From Paenibacillus sacheonensis (GTDB lineage Bacteria > Bacillota > Bacilli > Paenibacillales > Paenibacillaceae): a stretch of DNA of 64,000 nucleotides. Each line of letters starts with the position of its first letter. Position 1 is the stretch's first letter. The stretch lies in contig NZ_JAAAMU010000009.1 of assembly GCF_009909195.1 (NCBI RefSeq), positions 1 to 64,000 on the forward strand, in the 5' to 3' direction. Below the pieces are notes generated by a model that saw only the letters and a program-made list of their open reading frames with translations, had not been told where the DNA came from and did no database searches. Of the stretch, positions 8,794 through 18,489 are shown piece after piece. The translations under genes and the position numbers were made by a program.

Positions 8794-11700
8794 CTAGCTG
8801 CCGATCTTGATCGAATCGATGTCGGTGCTGCCGCTCGTCGTGAAATAGTCGAGGCGCAGCTGCTTGATCGTTCCCGTCCATCCGCTTACGACGGACATAT
8901 CGACGTCGTACAACGTGTAGCCGCTGTTGGCCGTCACGTTGAACAGCACCGATTTGCCCTCCGTAATGACGGAATCCGCATTCGTCGTGTAGAACAGCTG
9001 CATGATGGTCGCGCCCGTATTGTTCTGCATCCGAATATAGACATGCTTGTTGCTGCCCGCAGCGACGCCGATATTGTTCGGCGACACGATATACGGATCG
9101 CCGCCGCCCGTCATGGAAACATGCATGGAACCGCCGGAGACCGTGCCCGAGACGTCGTTCTGCATGCTCCAGCCCTCGAAATTGCTGGCCGTATCGAAAT
9201 TCCATTCCGCCGCGTACGAGGAGGAACCCGAGGAAGGCGTCGCCGAAGCCGGACTGGAATCGGTGCTCGAGCCGCTGCCGTTGACCGCGGTGACGACATA
9301 GTAGTACGTCGTTCCGTTCGTCAGGCCCGTATCCGTATACGTCGTGCCCGTGACGCCGGTCGCGACTGTCGTGCCGTAGGTCCCGGACGTCGTGCCGCGC
9401 TTAATCGTATAGCTCGTCGCCCCGCTGACGGCATTCCAGCTTAAGCCGGCCTGCGTATTGCCCGCGGATGCCGACAGTCCCGTCGGCGCGCTTGGCACCG
9501 TTCCGCCGCCCCCGCCGACGCCGCCGAGCTTGATGTAGTCGAAGTCGACGCTGCTCGAGCTGGCCGCGACGTCGACGCGAAGCTGCTTGATCGTGCCCGA
9601 CCAGCCGGACACGCCGCTCATGTCGATGTCGTAGACGGTATAGCCGCTGTTCGGCGCGATGGTGAACGTACGCGATTTGGTCTGATCGAACCCGGGCGAG
9701 CCGTTCGTCGTGAAGAAAATTTCGCCCCAGGTCGCGCCCGAATTGTTCTGCATGTTGAGATATACATGGCCGTTGTTCGAAGCCGATGCCGCGATATTAT
9801 TGGGCGACACGATGTACGGATCGCTGCCGACCATGTTCACATGAAGCGATCCGTTCGAGACGGAGCCGGAGACATCGTTCTGCAGGCTCCAGCCTTCCAA
9901 GTCGCCCGGCGAATTGAAGTTCCACTGGGCCGCGTACGTCGCCGCGCCGGAGCTCGGCGTCGCCGATGCTTCCGTCGAATTGCTGCTCGAGCCGCTGCCG
10001 TTGACCGCCGTGACGACGTAATAATACGTCGTACCGTTCGTCAGGCCCGTATCCGTATAGCTCGCCCCGCTGACGTTGGTCGCGACCGTCGTGCCGTAAG
10101 AGCCGGAAGACGTGCCCCGCTTGAGCGTGTAGCTCGAAGCGCCGCTGACCGCGTTCCACGACAGCGTCGCCTGCCCGTTGCCGGCCGTAGCCGTAAGGCC
10201 GGATGGCGCGGCGGGAATGCCGCCGAACGCGGTGTACGCGATCGAAGGCGACCAGCTCGTCGCGTCGTTCGCGTTGTTCGCGCTGCCGTCCACCTCGAAG
10301 CGGATGACGTCGCCTGCCGTGACGGACAGGTTGTCGAGCACCTGCTCCACGCCGACTTTGTCGTTGTACGCGATCGATTGGTCGCCGCTTGCCGGCCAGA
10401 TGCGCGTCCCGTTCTTCGTGATGCGCGCCGTAATGCCGTCGCCGCCGGCGAGATCCGACTTCAGCAACCGTCCGCGGATGCTGATCGTGCCGGAAGACGG
10501 CGCGGTCCACGCGCGGGCGATCTTGCCGCTCGTGCCCGGCGTCTGCTCGAACTGCCGCACGTTCGGCACGGCCGTGCCGGAGCTCGGCTGCCACGACTTG
10601 GCGGAAGCGTCGTAGTAAGCAAGATTGGACCATGAGGAGCCGCTGTAGCTTTGATACGACCAACTGTTTCCGCCCTGCGTGCCGCCGAACTGATAGCTCG
10701 ACGAGTAGAGGTCGGACTCGGTCGGAATGTAACGGTTATTGGCCACGGTCATGCTGCTAGCCGTGCCGCCGGTTTCGGTGTAGATGAACGTGGAATCATG
10801 GTACAGGTTGTCGCCGATGCGTCCCGTCGGATTCAGCCCACTCCCCGCGATGCGTATGGAGCCCTGCCCGTTGTTCATCATCACGTTGCCTTCGATGCTC
10901 AAATTGTCCAGCCTGTTCGGAATGACGCTGCCAATGTAGGAATTGAAGGCGAGAATGGATGGGCCCGCGCCTGCATTGTAGCCGAAGAAGTTGTTGTTGA
11001 CCTTGAAGTTCGACACGATCGCCTCGTAGTCGATCGACACTTGGTCCGGCGAGTTCGTGTTCGGCATGTTCTTCATAATGTTATTGAAGAAGTTCGCGTT
11101 GTTCAGGAATCCGGTGTAGATCGCCGCGGTTCCCGTCGGTGCCGGGCAGCTGTTCGCATGGTCGAATACCGAGTTCATGAGCGTCAGGCCATCGGTCGCA
11201 TTAAGCGCCAGGCTTTCGCCGCAAACGTTGCCCATGCCGTTCGCGTCGTTATCATGGAAGTACAAATGGTTCATGACGACGTTCGTCGCCGCGTCATGGC
11301 GCAGGTCGCCAGGACCGACGTACGATAGTCCGCCGCCGAGGAAGTCGATCGCGATCGTGTCCAGATTGTGCGCGCCTTCGATATAATCGAACAGCACGTT
11401 GTTGATGACCGGACCGTTCCAGTGATCCTCCGTCTTCTGGGCGCCGTTCGCCGTGATGTCGATGCCCGCCGAGTTCATGACGTAGTCGCCGCCGTTCTGC
11501 GAGCCGCTGCCGGAATTGCCGTGGATGCCGGTGATGTGATGCAGGTACAGATTGCGGAATTCGAGCCCCTGGTGACCGGAAGACGTGAACGTCACCAGGA
11601 TGCCGACGCCGGCGTAACCGACCTCGAGGTTCTGGATGCGCCAGTAATCCGGGTTATTCAGCCGAATGCCCCGGTCGGATTCGACGCCGTTGCGGATAAT

Positions 11701-12063
11701 CTTCGGGTCGGCGCCGGAGCCGTACGCGCCGATCGTAATCCAGCTGCCCGAATTGCCGGAGCCCGTTACGACCATCTGCTGATTGAACGTCGCGCCGCGG
11801 GCGAGCAGGATTTGGTCCCCCGCGCCGAAGGTGCCGATGTTGTTGATCGGCGTGAACGAACAGAACGGCTGCCCGGTCGAAGTGCCGGAACCGGAATCGC
11901 TGCAGTTCGAGCCCGGCTGGTTGTTGACGTAATACGTCGTGTTCGATGCGTTCGCCAAGCTCGGCGCCCAGACCAAGACCGTCATAAGGGCTCCGAAGGC
12001 GATGGCAAACAACGCTAGCAAACGGGTTAGCGTTGATGCGGATATGCGGTTGGCAGCAATCAC
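8794..12063 (-). CDS. Secreted right-handed beta-helix protein with FN3 and sugar-binding-like modules (copy 2)
   Basis: A 1089-residue exported paralogue of the downstream gene. The signal peptide (residues 1-39, core LLALFAIAFGALMTVLVW, cleavage after ANA) differs from copy 1, while the mature start SNTTYYVNNQ is nearly identical. Order: beta-helix, jelly-roll-like module (GGTQGGNSWSYQ to AYTAFG), FN3, YAAQWN-type module, FN3, YAAEWN-type module. I chose the GTG at 12063 because GAGGAGGG lies 10 nt before it; upstream in-frame codons to 12303 encode a polar, unlikely N-terminus. The copy looks like an old tandem duplication, with a 933-bp leader and repeat region in front. Probably cell-surface or extracellular polysaccharide breakdown; the substrate is unknown. 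Confidence 0.85.
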   Translation of the reverse strand: MIAANRISASTLTRLLALFAIAFGALMTVLVWAPSLANASNTTYYVNNQPGSNCSDSGSGTSTGQPFCSFTPINNIGTFGAGDQILLARGATFNQQMVVTGSGNSGSWITIGAYGSGADPKIIRNGVESDRGIRLNNPDYWRIQNLEVGYAGVGILVTFTSSGHQGLEFRNLYLHHITGIHGNSGSGSQNGGDYVMNSAGIDITANGAQKTEDHWNGPVINNVLFDYIEGAHNLDTIAIDFLGGGLSYVGPGDLRHDAATNVVMNHLYFHDNDANGMGNVCGESLALNATDGLTLMNSVFDHANSCPAPTGTAAIYTGFLNNANFFNNIMKNMPNTNSPDQVSIDYEAIVSNFKVNNNFFGYNAGAGPSILAFNSYIGSVIPNRLDNLSIEGNVMMNNGQGSIRIAGSGLNPTGRIGDNLYHDSTFIYTETGGTASSMTVANNRYIPTESDLYSSSYQFGGTQGGNSWSYQSYSGSSWSNLAYYDASAKSWQPSSGTAVPNVRQFEQTPGTSGKIARAWTAPSSGTISIRGRLLKSDLAGGDGITARITKNGTRIWPASGDQSIAYNDKVGVEQVLDNLSVTAGDVIRFEVDGSANNANDATSWSPSIAYTAFGGIPAAPSGLTATAGNGQATLSWNAVSGASSYTLKRGTSSGSYGTTVATNVSGASYTDTGLTNGTTYYYVVTAVNGSGSSSNSTEASATPSSGAATYAAQWNFNSPGDLEGWSLQNDVSGSVSNGSLHVNMVGSDPYIVSPNNIAASASNNGHVYLNMQNNSGATWGEIFFTTNGSPGFDQTKSRTFTIAPNSGYTVYDIDMSGVSGWSGTIKQLRVDVAASSSSVDFDYIKLGGVGGGGGTVPSAPTGLSASAGNTQAGLSWNAVSGATSYTIKRGTTSGTYGTTVATGVTGTTYTDTGLTNGTTYYYVVTAVNGSGSSTDSSPASATPSSGSSSYAAEWNFDTASNFEGWSMQNDVSGTVSGGSMHVSMTGGGDPYIVSPNNIGVAAGSNKHVYIRMQNNTGATIMQLFYTTNADSVITEGKSVLFNVTANSGYTLYDVDMSVVSGWTGTIKQLRLDYFTTSGSTDIDSIKIGS

Positions 12064-12122
12064 GTTACTAAATCCCTCCTCTTCCTCTGGTAAAACCTTT
12101 CGAATCGCCGTCAAGCCCCTGC

Positions 12123-12173
12123 CTAATAGCCGATTCTGCGCCGCTTGCGCGGCGTCGGATGCCTGTAGGGCAT
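12123..12173 (-). CDS. Possible 16-residue leader peptide with very strong SD
   Basis: AAAGGAGGTGAT, matching 12 nt of the anti-Shine-Dalgarno tail, overlaps the ATG of a 16-codon frame (MPYRHPTPRKRRRIGY). The frame contains a hairpin CGCCGC-GCAA-GCGGCG (12139-12154). It ends 59 nt before the beta-helix gene start. The SD is unusually close to the ATG, so it may be a ribosome standby or leader control site rather than a translated peptide. Confidence 0.35.
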   Translation of the reverse strand: MPYRHPTPRKRRRIGY

Positions 12174-12341
12174 CACCTCCTTTGCCGTCGTATTCGTTGA
12201 TCCATGTAAAATCGGCAGTACCTTGCCGTTGACAACGCTGCCTATCCTGCTTGAATGCGGCCTCTGTTTGCACGTCGCCCGGCGGTTGTTGGGCGCCATG
12301 CACAAAACAAACTAAAAGCGGTGACCCTTCAGCTGTTCAAG

Positions 12342-12845
12342 CTCCTAAAGCTGCGCTAGCGCACAATTTCGAGCCAACTTCGGCTTATTGACCTCCCAAA
12401 GCTGCGCTAGCGCACAATTTCGGGCAACTTCGGCTTATTGACCACCTAAAGCTGCGCTAGCGCACAATTTCGGGACAACTTCGGCTTATTGACCTCCCAA
12501 AGCTGCTCTATTGCACAATTCCGCCTCCTCTTCGTCTTTTAGAGCTCCCAAAGCTGCTCTATCGCACAATTCCGGGCCAACTTGGGCTTATTGGACTCCC
12601 AATGCTGGGCTATTGCACAATTTCGCCCCATCTTCGACTCATAGAGCTCTGAAAGATGCTCTATCGCATAATTCCGGGTCAACTTCGGCTACTCGAGCTC
12701 CCGAAGCAGTTCTATTGCACAATTTGGTCACAGCTTCGGCTACTCGAGCTCTGAAAGCTGCGTTATCGCACAATTCCGCCCCATCTTCGACTTATAGAGC
12801 TCTGAGAGCTGCGTTATCGCACAATTCCAAGCCAAACTTCACATA
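12342..12845. repeat. Ten-unit tandem array, 51-bp period
   Basis: Ten direct units start at 12342, 12393, 12443, 12494, 12545, 12596, 12647, 12698, 12749 and 12800, almost all exactly 51 bp. Consensus blocks are CTCYNAAAGCTGCGCTA, TCGCACAATTCCG and CCAACTTCGGCTTATTGA. The first three units are nearly identical and the later ones drift. There are no unique spacers, so it is not CRISPR. It fills the gap between the beta-helix leader and the end of the GH38 gene. Confidence 0.9.
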
Positions 12846-12996
12846 AAATCCGGCGGCAGGCACCATGGCAAGCCGTCCCGACATTCCGGGCCAGTGCCGA
12901 ACCGGTACCCAGAGCCGCGTAATTCGGACTCAAGCCCGTAAGGCGATGCGACCCTGTTCGGGCCATGCCAGGACGGCTTGCCCGGCACTCGAGCCG

Positions 12997-15621
12997 CTAG
13001 GCCATAAGCGATGTCTCCGTTACAAGCCCGCGCCGCTCATCGACGAGCAGCGTCCTGATCTCGAACGCGCCGAGCCGCTGCCGCTCCGACAGGCCGATCG
13101 ACGGAATGCGAAGCTCCGTCTCCTGCTCCTCCGCAGTCGGATTATAGAGACGGACGACGAAGCCCGCGCCTTCCTCGGCCTTCTTGAACGCCGTCATGAC
13201 GACGGCCTCGCCCGTCAGCTCGGCGAGCGGCGCCGCGGCCGTTCCCGCGCCCGGCGGGAAGAACGACAGCACGAACGGCTTCTCGCCCCGTTCCAGCGCA
13301 CGGCGGTCGAGCTCCGCCAGCTTGGCGCGTCCCGCGCCGCCGCCGAACCAGAACCGGTACAGCCGCTCGCCTTGGTCGATGCGATTGGAATAGCGGTCCT
13401 GCGGCATGACCGTCCGATCGTTGATCGGGTGACCGGAGAAGCCTGGCGAGCGCAGCAGCGATAAACGGATCTCCCCGGCGTCGTAGTCCGACCCGTAAAT
13501 GCCGTCGTTGATACAGCTGAAGGCCAGGTCCGACGCGGCGTCGTAGGCCGCGGTCCACTTCTGCGCGACCGCTTCGAGTCCGCCTTCCGGCAGACGGTCG
13601 TTGCCGCCGGCCACTTGGCCGAAATAGGCGCCTGCCTCCAGCAGCGTCGGAACGGACAGCTTCAGCATGCGGCTCTTCTCGTTCCAGATGACCCGTACCT
13701 GAACTTCGAGCTCCGTCCCTTGCTTCGGCAGCTTGTAGGTCTGCACGAGGAACGAGTGATTGTAGCGGAACAGGGCTTCTACGACCGTCCGCGCAGGGCC
13801 ATCTTCGATGACGCGCACCGATGGAAGCTCCCCCTCCGCAATGCCGGAGAAACGCGTGCCGTCTTCCGGCCGCATCAGCTCGAAGCGACCCGCCAGGTCG
13901 CGGAAGCTCTGCACCTCCATACCCCACGCATCGTCGCTGTCCGCGATGACGAGGGGCGCGAACGCGCCCGGCTTCAAGAACTCGACGCCGTCCGCCGCAT
14001 AGCGGTCAACGAGACCCGTTGCGCAGTTGATATCGACCGCTAGCTCCGCGCTGCGAAACGCGATGATGCCGTCCCGGGCCTCAAGCGCCGGTGCCGGCTT
14101 CTTCGGCAGCGTGACGAGCCGCACGTAGAAGCGGTTCATGATGCCGGGCTCGAGACGCGCTTGAAAGGCAACGCGCTTGCGCCAGTCGAGGTTGAGGTTG
14201 CTGAGCTCCTGCTCCGCCTGGGAAGGAACGGGTTCGCCGGCGCGGTACACGTACGGCATCGTAAACTCCTCGTTCCAGTTCTGGTCCGGCAGCTGGAACT
14301 CGCATTCCCAGATTCCCTCGACGGCATGCGGATGGGGATTGTAGACGAGAATCGGGATCTCGCCCTCCGCGGCGGCCGGCTGCCCGGCGGCCAAGGCGAA
14401 GAATGCCCGCGCCTTGAGCCGCGATACGATCTCCAAGCCATGATCGAGCAGGCGTAGCGACGCTTCCTCGACCGGCTGGATCGACGACCCTGGCAGGACG
14501 TCATGAAACTGGCTGACCATCAAGTCGCATAAGGCGTCCTGTAATTCGGCGGCGGGGTAACGGAACGTCGGGGCGGAAGCCATTATCGCATCCGTTGGCC
14601 CCGGACCAACCGGGGATGCAAGAGCCAGAGCCGCAGCCGCTTCGGCGGCAGCCTCCATGGATACGCCGGCAGCGATTGCACCGGCAGGCTCCCCTTCCCT
14701 CGCCGGGCCCGGAGCTAGGCTGGCCAACGCCGCATGCGTCAGCATTTTCTCGGCCATGTAAATCTCGTTCTCCAGAAGCCGATGCTTCTGCTTGATGCGA
14801 ATCTGCGACGTGTAACAGCCGACGGCATGGGGATTCATATCCGCCGCCCGGCGGGGCAGTTCCCTGCCCGTCTCGCGCAATTCGGCGAAATAAGCCTCCG
14901 GCGTGGAATGAACGATGAGCGCATCGTCCGTCTCGGCGATCAGCGCCTCCAGGTCCTTGAGGTCCTCGTACGACGGGCCGCCGCCGTGATTGCCGACGCC
15001 CCAGAGCATCGCCGCGACGTCCCTGTCCGCAAACTTCTCCAGTCCTTGGCTTGCTTTCTGCGCCGCTTGGCCGCGATGCGAGCCGTACATGTCGACGGCC
15101 CGGTGCGCCGTGATTTCCGAGCCGTCGTAGCCGACCCAGACGAAGTCATCCCCTTCCAGCTCCAGCTGCGACGGAATCGGACGGCAGAAGATATAGGCGT
15201 CATAGCCGGCCTTCTTCATGATTTGAACCAATCCGCGGCTGTGGCCGAACGAATCGAAGTTGATCGCCGCCGTCGGCGTGACGCCGAACTTCTCCGCAAA
15301 ATACCGCCGCCCCAGCAGCATCTGCCGGACGAACGACTCCGCGCTCGGCATGTTGCAGTCGGGCTGCAGGTACCAGCCGCCCATGATATGCCACCGGCCG
15401 TCCGCGACCAGGCGTTGAATGCGCGCGAACAGCGCGGGCTCGAATTCCTCCACCCATTTGTACAAGGTGACCTCGTTATGGTTGAAGACGAAGCCCTCGA
15501 ACCGTTCGCACAGGTCGGCCGCCACCCGGAAGGTGGAGACGGCTTCCGCCGCGCCCTCCTCCCATTCCCACAGCCAGACAGGGTCGAGATGCGCGTTGCA
15601 GATCAGGTGAAACGTCTTCAT
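12997..15621 (-). CDS. GH38 alpha-mannosidase
   Basis: An 874-residue cytosolic family 38 glycosidase. H11 and D13 in AHLDPVWLW are zinc ligands, D123 in NFDSFGHSR is the expected nucleophile and metal ligand, and VGNHGGGP is a further metal motif. The catalytic barrel is followed by helical and large beta-sandwich domains, as in the family. The ATG at 15621 has AAAGGAG upstream and overlaps the amidohydrolase stop by 4 nt (ATGA), indicating translational coupling. It is the last gene of the glycan operon. An Ala/Gly/Pro-rich stretch near residue 330 looks like a non-conserved insertion. Likely removes alpha-mannose from imported oligosaccharides. Confidence 0.93.
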   Translation of the reverse strand: MKTFHLICNAHLDPVWLWEWEEGAAEAVSTFRVAADLCERFEGFVFNHNEVTLYKWVEEFEPALFARIQRLVADGRWHIMGGWYLQPDCNMPSAESFVRQMLLGRRYFAEKFGVTPTAAINFDSFGHSRGLVQIMKKAGYDAYIFCRPIPSQLELEGDDFVWVGYDGSEITAHRAVDMYGSHRGQAAQKASQGLEKFADRDVAAMLWGVGNHGGGPSYEDLKDLEALIAETDDALIVHSTPEAYFAELRETGRELPRRAADMNPHAVGCYTSQIRIKQKHRLLENEIYMAEKMLTHAALASLAPGPAREGEPAGAIAAGVSMEAAAEAAAALALASPVGPGPTDAIMASAPTFRYPAAELQDALCDLMVSQFHDVLPGSSIQPVEEASLRLLDHGLEIVSRLKARAFFALAAGQPAAAEGEIPILVYNPHPHAVEGIWECEFQLPDQNWNEEFTMPYVYRAGEPVPSQAEQELSNLNLDWRKRVAFQARLEPGIMNRFYVRLVTLPKKPAPALEARDGIIAFRSAELAVDINCATGLVDRYAADGVEFLKPGAFAPLVIADSDDAWGMEVQSFRDLAGRFELMRPEDGTRFSGIAEGELPSVRVIEDGPARTVVEALFRYNHSFLVQTYKLPKQGTELEVQVRVIWNEKSRMLKLSVPTLLEAGAYFGQVAGGNDRLPEGGLEAVAQKWTAAYDAASDLAFSCINDGIYGSDYDAGEIRLSLLRSPGFSGHPINDRTVMPQDRYSNRIDQGERLYRFWFGGGAGRAKLAELDRRALERGEKPFVLSFFPPGAGTAAAPLAELTGEAVVMTAFKKAEEGAGFVVRLYNPTAEEQETELRIPSIGLSERQRLGAFEIRTLLVDERRGLVTETSLMA

Positions 15622-16958
15622 ACCGCTGTCTCTCCTTTGCCCGCTGCGTGATCTCTGTCCGCCATGCCCGCTTCCGGCTTGAAGCCGAAAAATTCGTTCG
15701 GATTGTTGAAGAACCAATCCTCGGCAACCGTCTTCGCGTCGTTCAGCGACAGCCAGCCCTCCTCGACCAGCTCCGACAGCGCGCGCGCGACGTTGTCGCG
15801 GGCCGCCACGAGGTAGCCGTAGGTCAGCTCGGTCGTGAAGGCATCCGCGCCGAAGGCGAGCACTTTGTTGTACGGAAGGATTTTGAGCGCGCGCTTCATC
15901 AGTTCCACCGTATAGTCCGGATCAATGATATGGCACCAGCAGAGGTCGAGCCAGACGTTCGGATAGTTTTTGCCGATGAACAGGTATTCGTCCATGTACG
16001 GCCAGTTGCCGTGGAACAGGCCGACCTTGACGTCGGGATGCGTCTCCAGGAACGGGATGAGCAGCGCCGCATTGGCCTTACGCACGTCGTTGCGGGTGCC
16101 CGCCATATGACCCGTGTGCAGCTGGAGCGGCAAGCCGCGTTTCGCGCCCCGGCGGGCGTATTCGCTGAACAGCCAGTCGTCGATCGGCTTCGTCTCCACG
16201 TAGGACAGCGCTTCGCGCGGATACTGGATCAGCCGCGTGAAGATCCGCTCGATGTCCGGCTTGCTGTGCATCTCGTAATCCAGCGCGCGCCGGTACGCCG
16301 ACTGGTCCTTGAGGCAGACGGCGCCGAACTGCACCGCTTGATCGAGGTACCCGTCGAAGGCGGCCATGAAATCGTCGAGCTCGCGCATCGGCCCCTTGGC
16401 ATACGGAGACAGCTTTTGCAGCGATACGATGCTGAGAATCAGATGCAGCTCCGGCAGGGGGACGGCGAACTTCGCGTTGTCCGAGATGCCCTGCACCTTG
16501 CCGTTCATAATGTTGCGGAAATCCTCGTAACCGGATATGTCCACGACGGATGCGCGGATGCCGGCTTCCGCCATGATGCGGTCATGCCAAACCGTATCGC
16601 GCTCGGAGGAACGCTCCATCAGCATGCGGAAGTTCGACTCCGTCAGCTCCGTCACGCCCCAGCAATGCGTAAGGCCGGCCATGAAGTACCGGTAGTAAGC
16701 CGTATGCTTTACCTTCGGCAGCACTTTGGCGAACGCTTCCCACTTCTGCCCGATCGGCGCGTCGCCGTTGTTCATCAGCCGGGCGAACGCCCGATCCTCC
16801 AGCCCGGAGGCGACGTCGAGATCGGAATGCAGGTAGCCGAGGTACAGGCCGAACGGATTCGTTACCTTGCCGCCGCTGCCGATATGATGGTCATGCGTGT
16901 TAATGACGGGTACCGTGTCGAGGTAAGCCCGCAGTTCGGCGTACAGTTCCTTTGCCAT
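15618..16958 (-). CDS. Metal-dependent amidohydrolase, uronate isomerase-like
   Basis: A 446-residue TIM-barrel amidohydrolase-superfamily protein. N-terminal HDHH (H22 and H24) are metal ligands, LFHGNWPYMDEY carries later barrel residues and GADAFTTE the C-terminal Asp. The size and motifs are nearest to glucuronate/galacturonate isomerase (UxaC) relatives, but it could be a lactonase or another hydrolase. The start ATG at 16958 follows GGGAGG; the long upstream in-frame stretch is basic and unlikely. It lies 16 nt below the GH4 stop and is translationally coupled to GH38. Context suggests it handles a sugar acid or lactone released by the glycosidases. Confidence 0.8.
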   Translation of the reverse strand: MAKELYAELRAYLDTVPVINTHDHHIGSGGKVTNPFGLYLGYLHSDLDVASGLEDRAFARLMNNGDAPIGQKWEAFAKVLPKVKHTAYYRYFMAGLTHCWGVTELTESNFRMLMERSSERDTVWHDRIMAEAGIRASVVDISGYEDFRNIMNGKVQGISDNAKFAVPLPELHLILSIVSLQKLSPYAKGPMRELDDFMAAFDGYLDQAVQFGAVCLKDQSAYRRALDYEMHSKPDIERIFTRLIQYPREALSYVETKPIDDWLFSEYARRGAKRGLPLQLHTGHMAGTRNDVRKANAALLIPFLETHPDVKVGLFHGNWPYMDEYLFIGKNYPNVWLDLCWCHIIDPDYTVELMKRALKILPYNKVLAFGADAFTTELTYGYLVAARDNVARALSELVEEGWLSLNDAKTVAEDWFFNNPNEFFGFKPEAGMADRDHAAGKGETAV

Positions 16959-16974
16959 CGCTCTCCATCCTCCC

Positions 16975-18489
16975 TTATCCTTGGCCTGCCGCGGCCTTCT
17001 TTTCCTTCGCTTTATCCGCCTCGCCCGCATTGCGGTTCGCGGCTTCGCGGTCGGCCTTCTGCTCCTCGACCGTCTTCGTCTTCAATCGGGCCGCGCCGCG
17101 GTACCCGTCGCGCGTCGGTACTTTCTTGCCCGAAGCAAGCCGTTCCTTCGCTTCCGCGATCGCGGTACCGTATTGCGGCAGCCACCGCTCCTGCGCGACG
17201 AGCAGCTCGTCGGCCATCTGCCACACCTCAGGCGGATTGCACACGGCGCCCGTCAGCGGATCCATCAGCATCGCCTGCCGCAGCAGCAGATCGTCCCCGC
17301 GCACCGCCGCTTCCACGCCGAGCCGCTGCACCGAGATGCTCGCATTGCACACCGCCGCGCAGCCGAGCGGGATGTCCCCTACGACCGGCATGCCGATGCC
17401 GTTACGGTCCACATAGCCCGGCGCCTCGATGATGGCATCGTCCGGCAAGTTCGTAATGATGCCGTTATTCGGCACGTTGAAATGTCCGCGGTAGACGCGG
17501 CCCGTCTCCAAGCCTTCGATAATATAGGAGCCGTGCTCCTCGCCGCGCTCCTCAGGCGCGTAGCGGAACGGCGGCGCGGCCAGCCAGTTCGGAAAGTCCG
17601 TCTTGAACCAATCGCGGCCTTCCGTGCATACCCGGAGATAACCGCCCGTCTCGCCGTTGATCCAGACGCTGAGATCGATCCAATTGCCGATATCGTCCGG
17701 CCGTTTGCGGTACCAAGGGACATACTCGCTGTCATGACCGTTCGATTCCGTGCTGAAATACCCGAACCGACGCAGCAGATCGATGCGCACCTTCTCGGTA
17801 TCGCGGTAGACGGGATGATTCTCGAACGCCTCGAGCAGCTTGCCGGTCATATCCTCGCCCCGGTGCTTGACGGACACGAACCAGGTCTGATGATTGATGC
17901 CCGCGCAGACGACGTCGATGTCCTCCTTCCCGAGCCCCAGCACCTCCGCGACCTGCCGCGTGTCGCCCTGCACGCCGTGGCACAGGCCGACCGTCCGCAC
18001 GCCGCCGTACTTGTTGCATGCCCATGTCAGCATCGCCATCGGATTGGCGTAATTGAGCAGCAGGCAGTCCGGATGCGCCACTTCGCGAATGTCCTTGCAT
18101 ATGTTCAGCATCTCGGCGATGCCGCGCTGCGCGTACATGAGGCCGCCGGTGCAGAGCGTATCGCCGACGCATTGGTCGACGCCGTAGCGAAGCGGGATGT
18201 CGATATCCGATGCAAAAGCTTCCAGTCCGCCGATTCGCACGACGGTGAACACGTATTTCGCGCCCGCGAGCGCCTCCCTGCGGTCGAGCGTCGATTGGAT
18301 GTCGATGGCTAGCCCGTTCTCGCGGATATCCCGCTGGCAGAGCTGCGTGACCATGTCGAGCTGCGACTCGTTAATGTCCGTGAACGCCACCTCGATATCG
18401 GCGAACTCCGGCACCGACAGCAGATCCCGCAGTAGGCCACGAGTGAAGCCGACGCTGCCCGCCCCGACAAAAGCGATTTTAAACGCCAT
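16975..18489 (-). CDS. GH4 family alpha-glycosidase (alpha-galactosidase/galacturonidase type)
   Basis: A 504-residue NAD- and Mn-dependent glycosidase, cytosolic. Residues 9-15 (GAGSVGF) bind NAD; N149-P150, C170-H171 (CHGVQ) and N199-H200 (AGINHQTW) are the classic substrate and Mn sites, all intact. GVDQCVGDT matches the truncated paralogue at the window start. The C-terminus has a charged Lys/Ala/Glu tail of about 30 residues. AAGGAGGG precedes the ATG. It follows the GH36 gene after 134 nt without an evident terminator and precedes the amidohydrolase. Retention of both redox and metal sites predicts an active enzyme; sugar specificity is unassigned. Confidence 0.9.
   Translation of the reverse strand: MAFKIAFVGAGSVGFTRGLLRDLLSVPEFADIEVAFTDINESQLDMVTQLCQRDIRENGLAIDIQSTLDRREALAGAKYVFTVVRIGGLEAFASDIDIPLRYGVDQCVGDTLCTGGLMYAQRGIAEMLNICKDIREVAHPDCLLLNYANPMAMLTWACNKYGGVRTVGLCHGVQGDTRQVAEVLGLGKEDIDVVCAGINHQTWFVSVKHRGEDMTGKLLEAFENHPVYRDTEKVRIDLLRRFGYFSTESNGHDSEYVPWYRKRPDDIGNWIDLSVWINGETGGYLRVCTEGRDWFKTDFPNWLAAPPFRYAPEERGEEHGSYIIEGLETGRVYRGHFNVPNNGIITNLPDDAIIEAPGYVDRNGIGMPVVGDIPLGCAAVCNASISVQRLGVEAAVRGDDLLLRQAMLMDPLTGAVCNPPEVWQMADELLVAQERWLPQYGTAIAEAKERLASGKKVPTRDGYRGAARLKTKTVEEQKADREAANRNAGEADKAKEKKAAAGQG

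Noticed and set aside
12342..12845. CRISPR array
   Set aside because: Units are contiguous 51-bp repeats without unique spacers and without cas genes nearby.
15648..17432. 594-codon plus-strand frame
   Set aside because: Antisense to the amidohydrolase and GH4 genes; no family motif.
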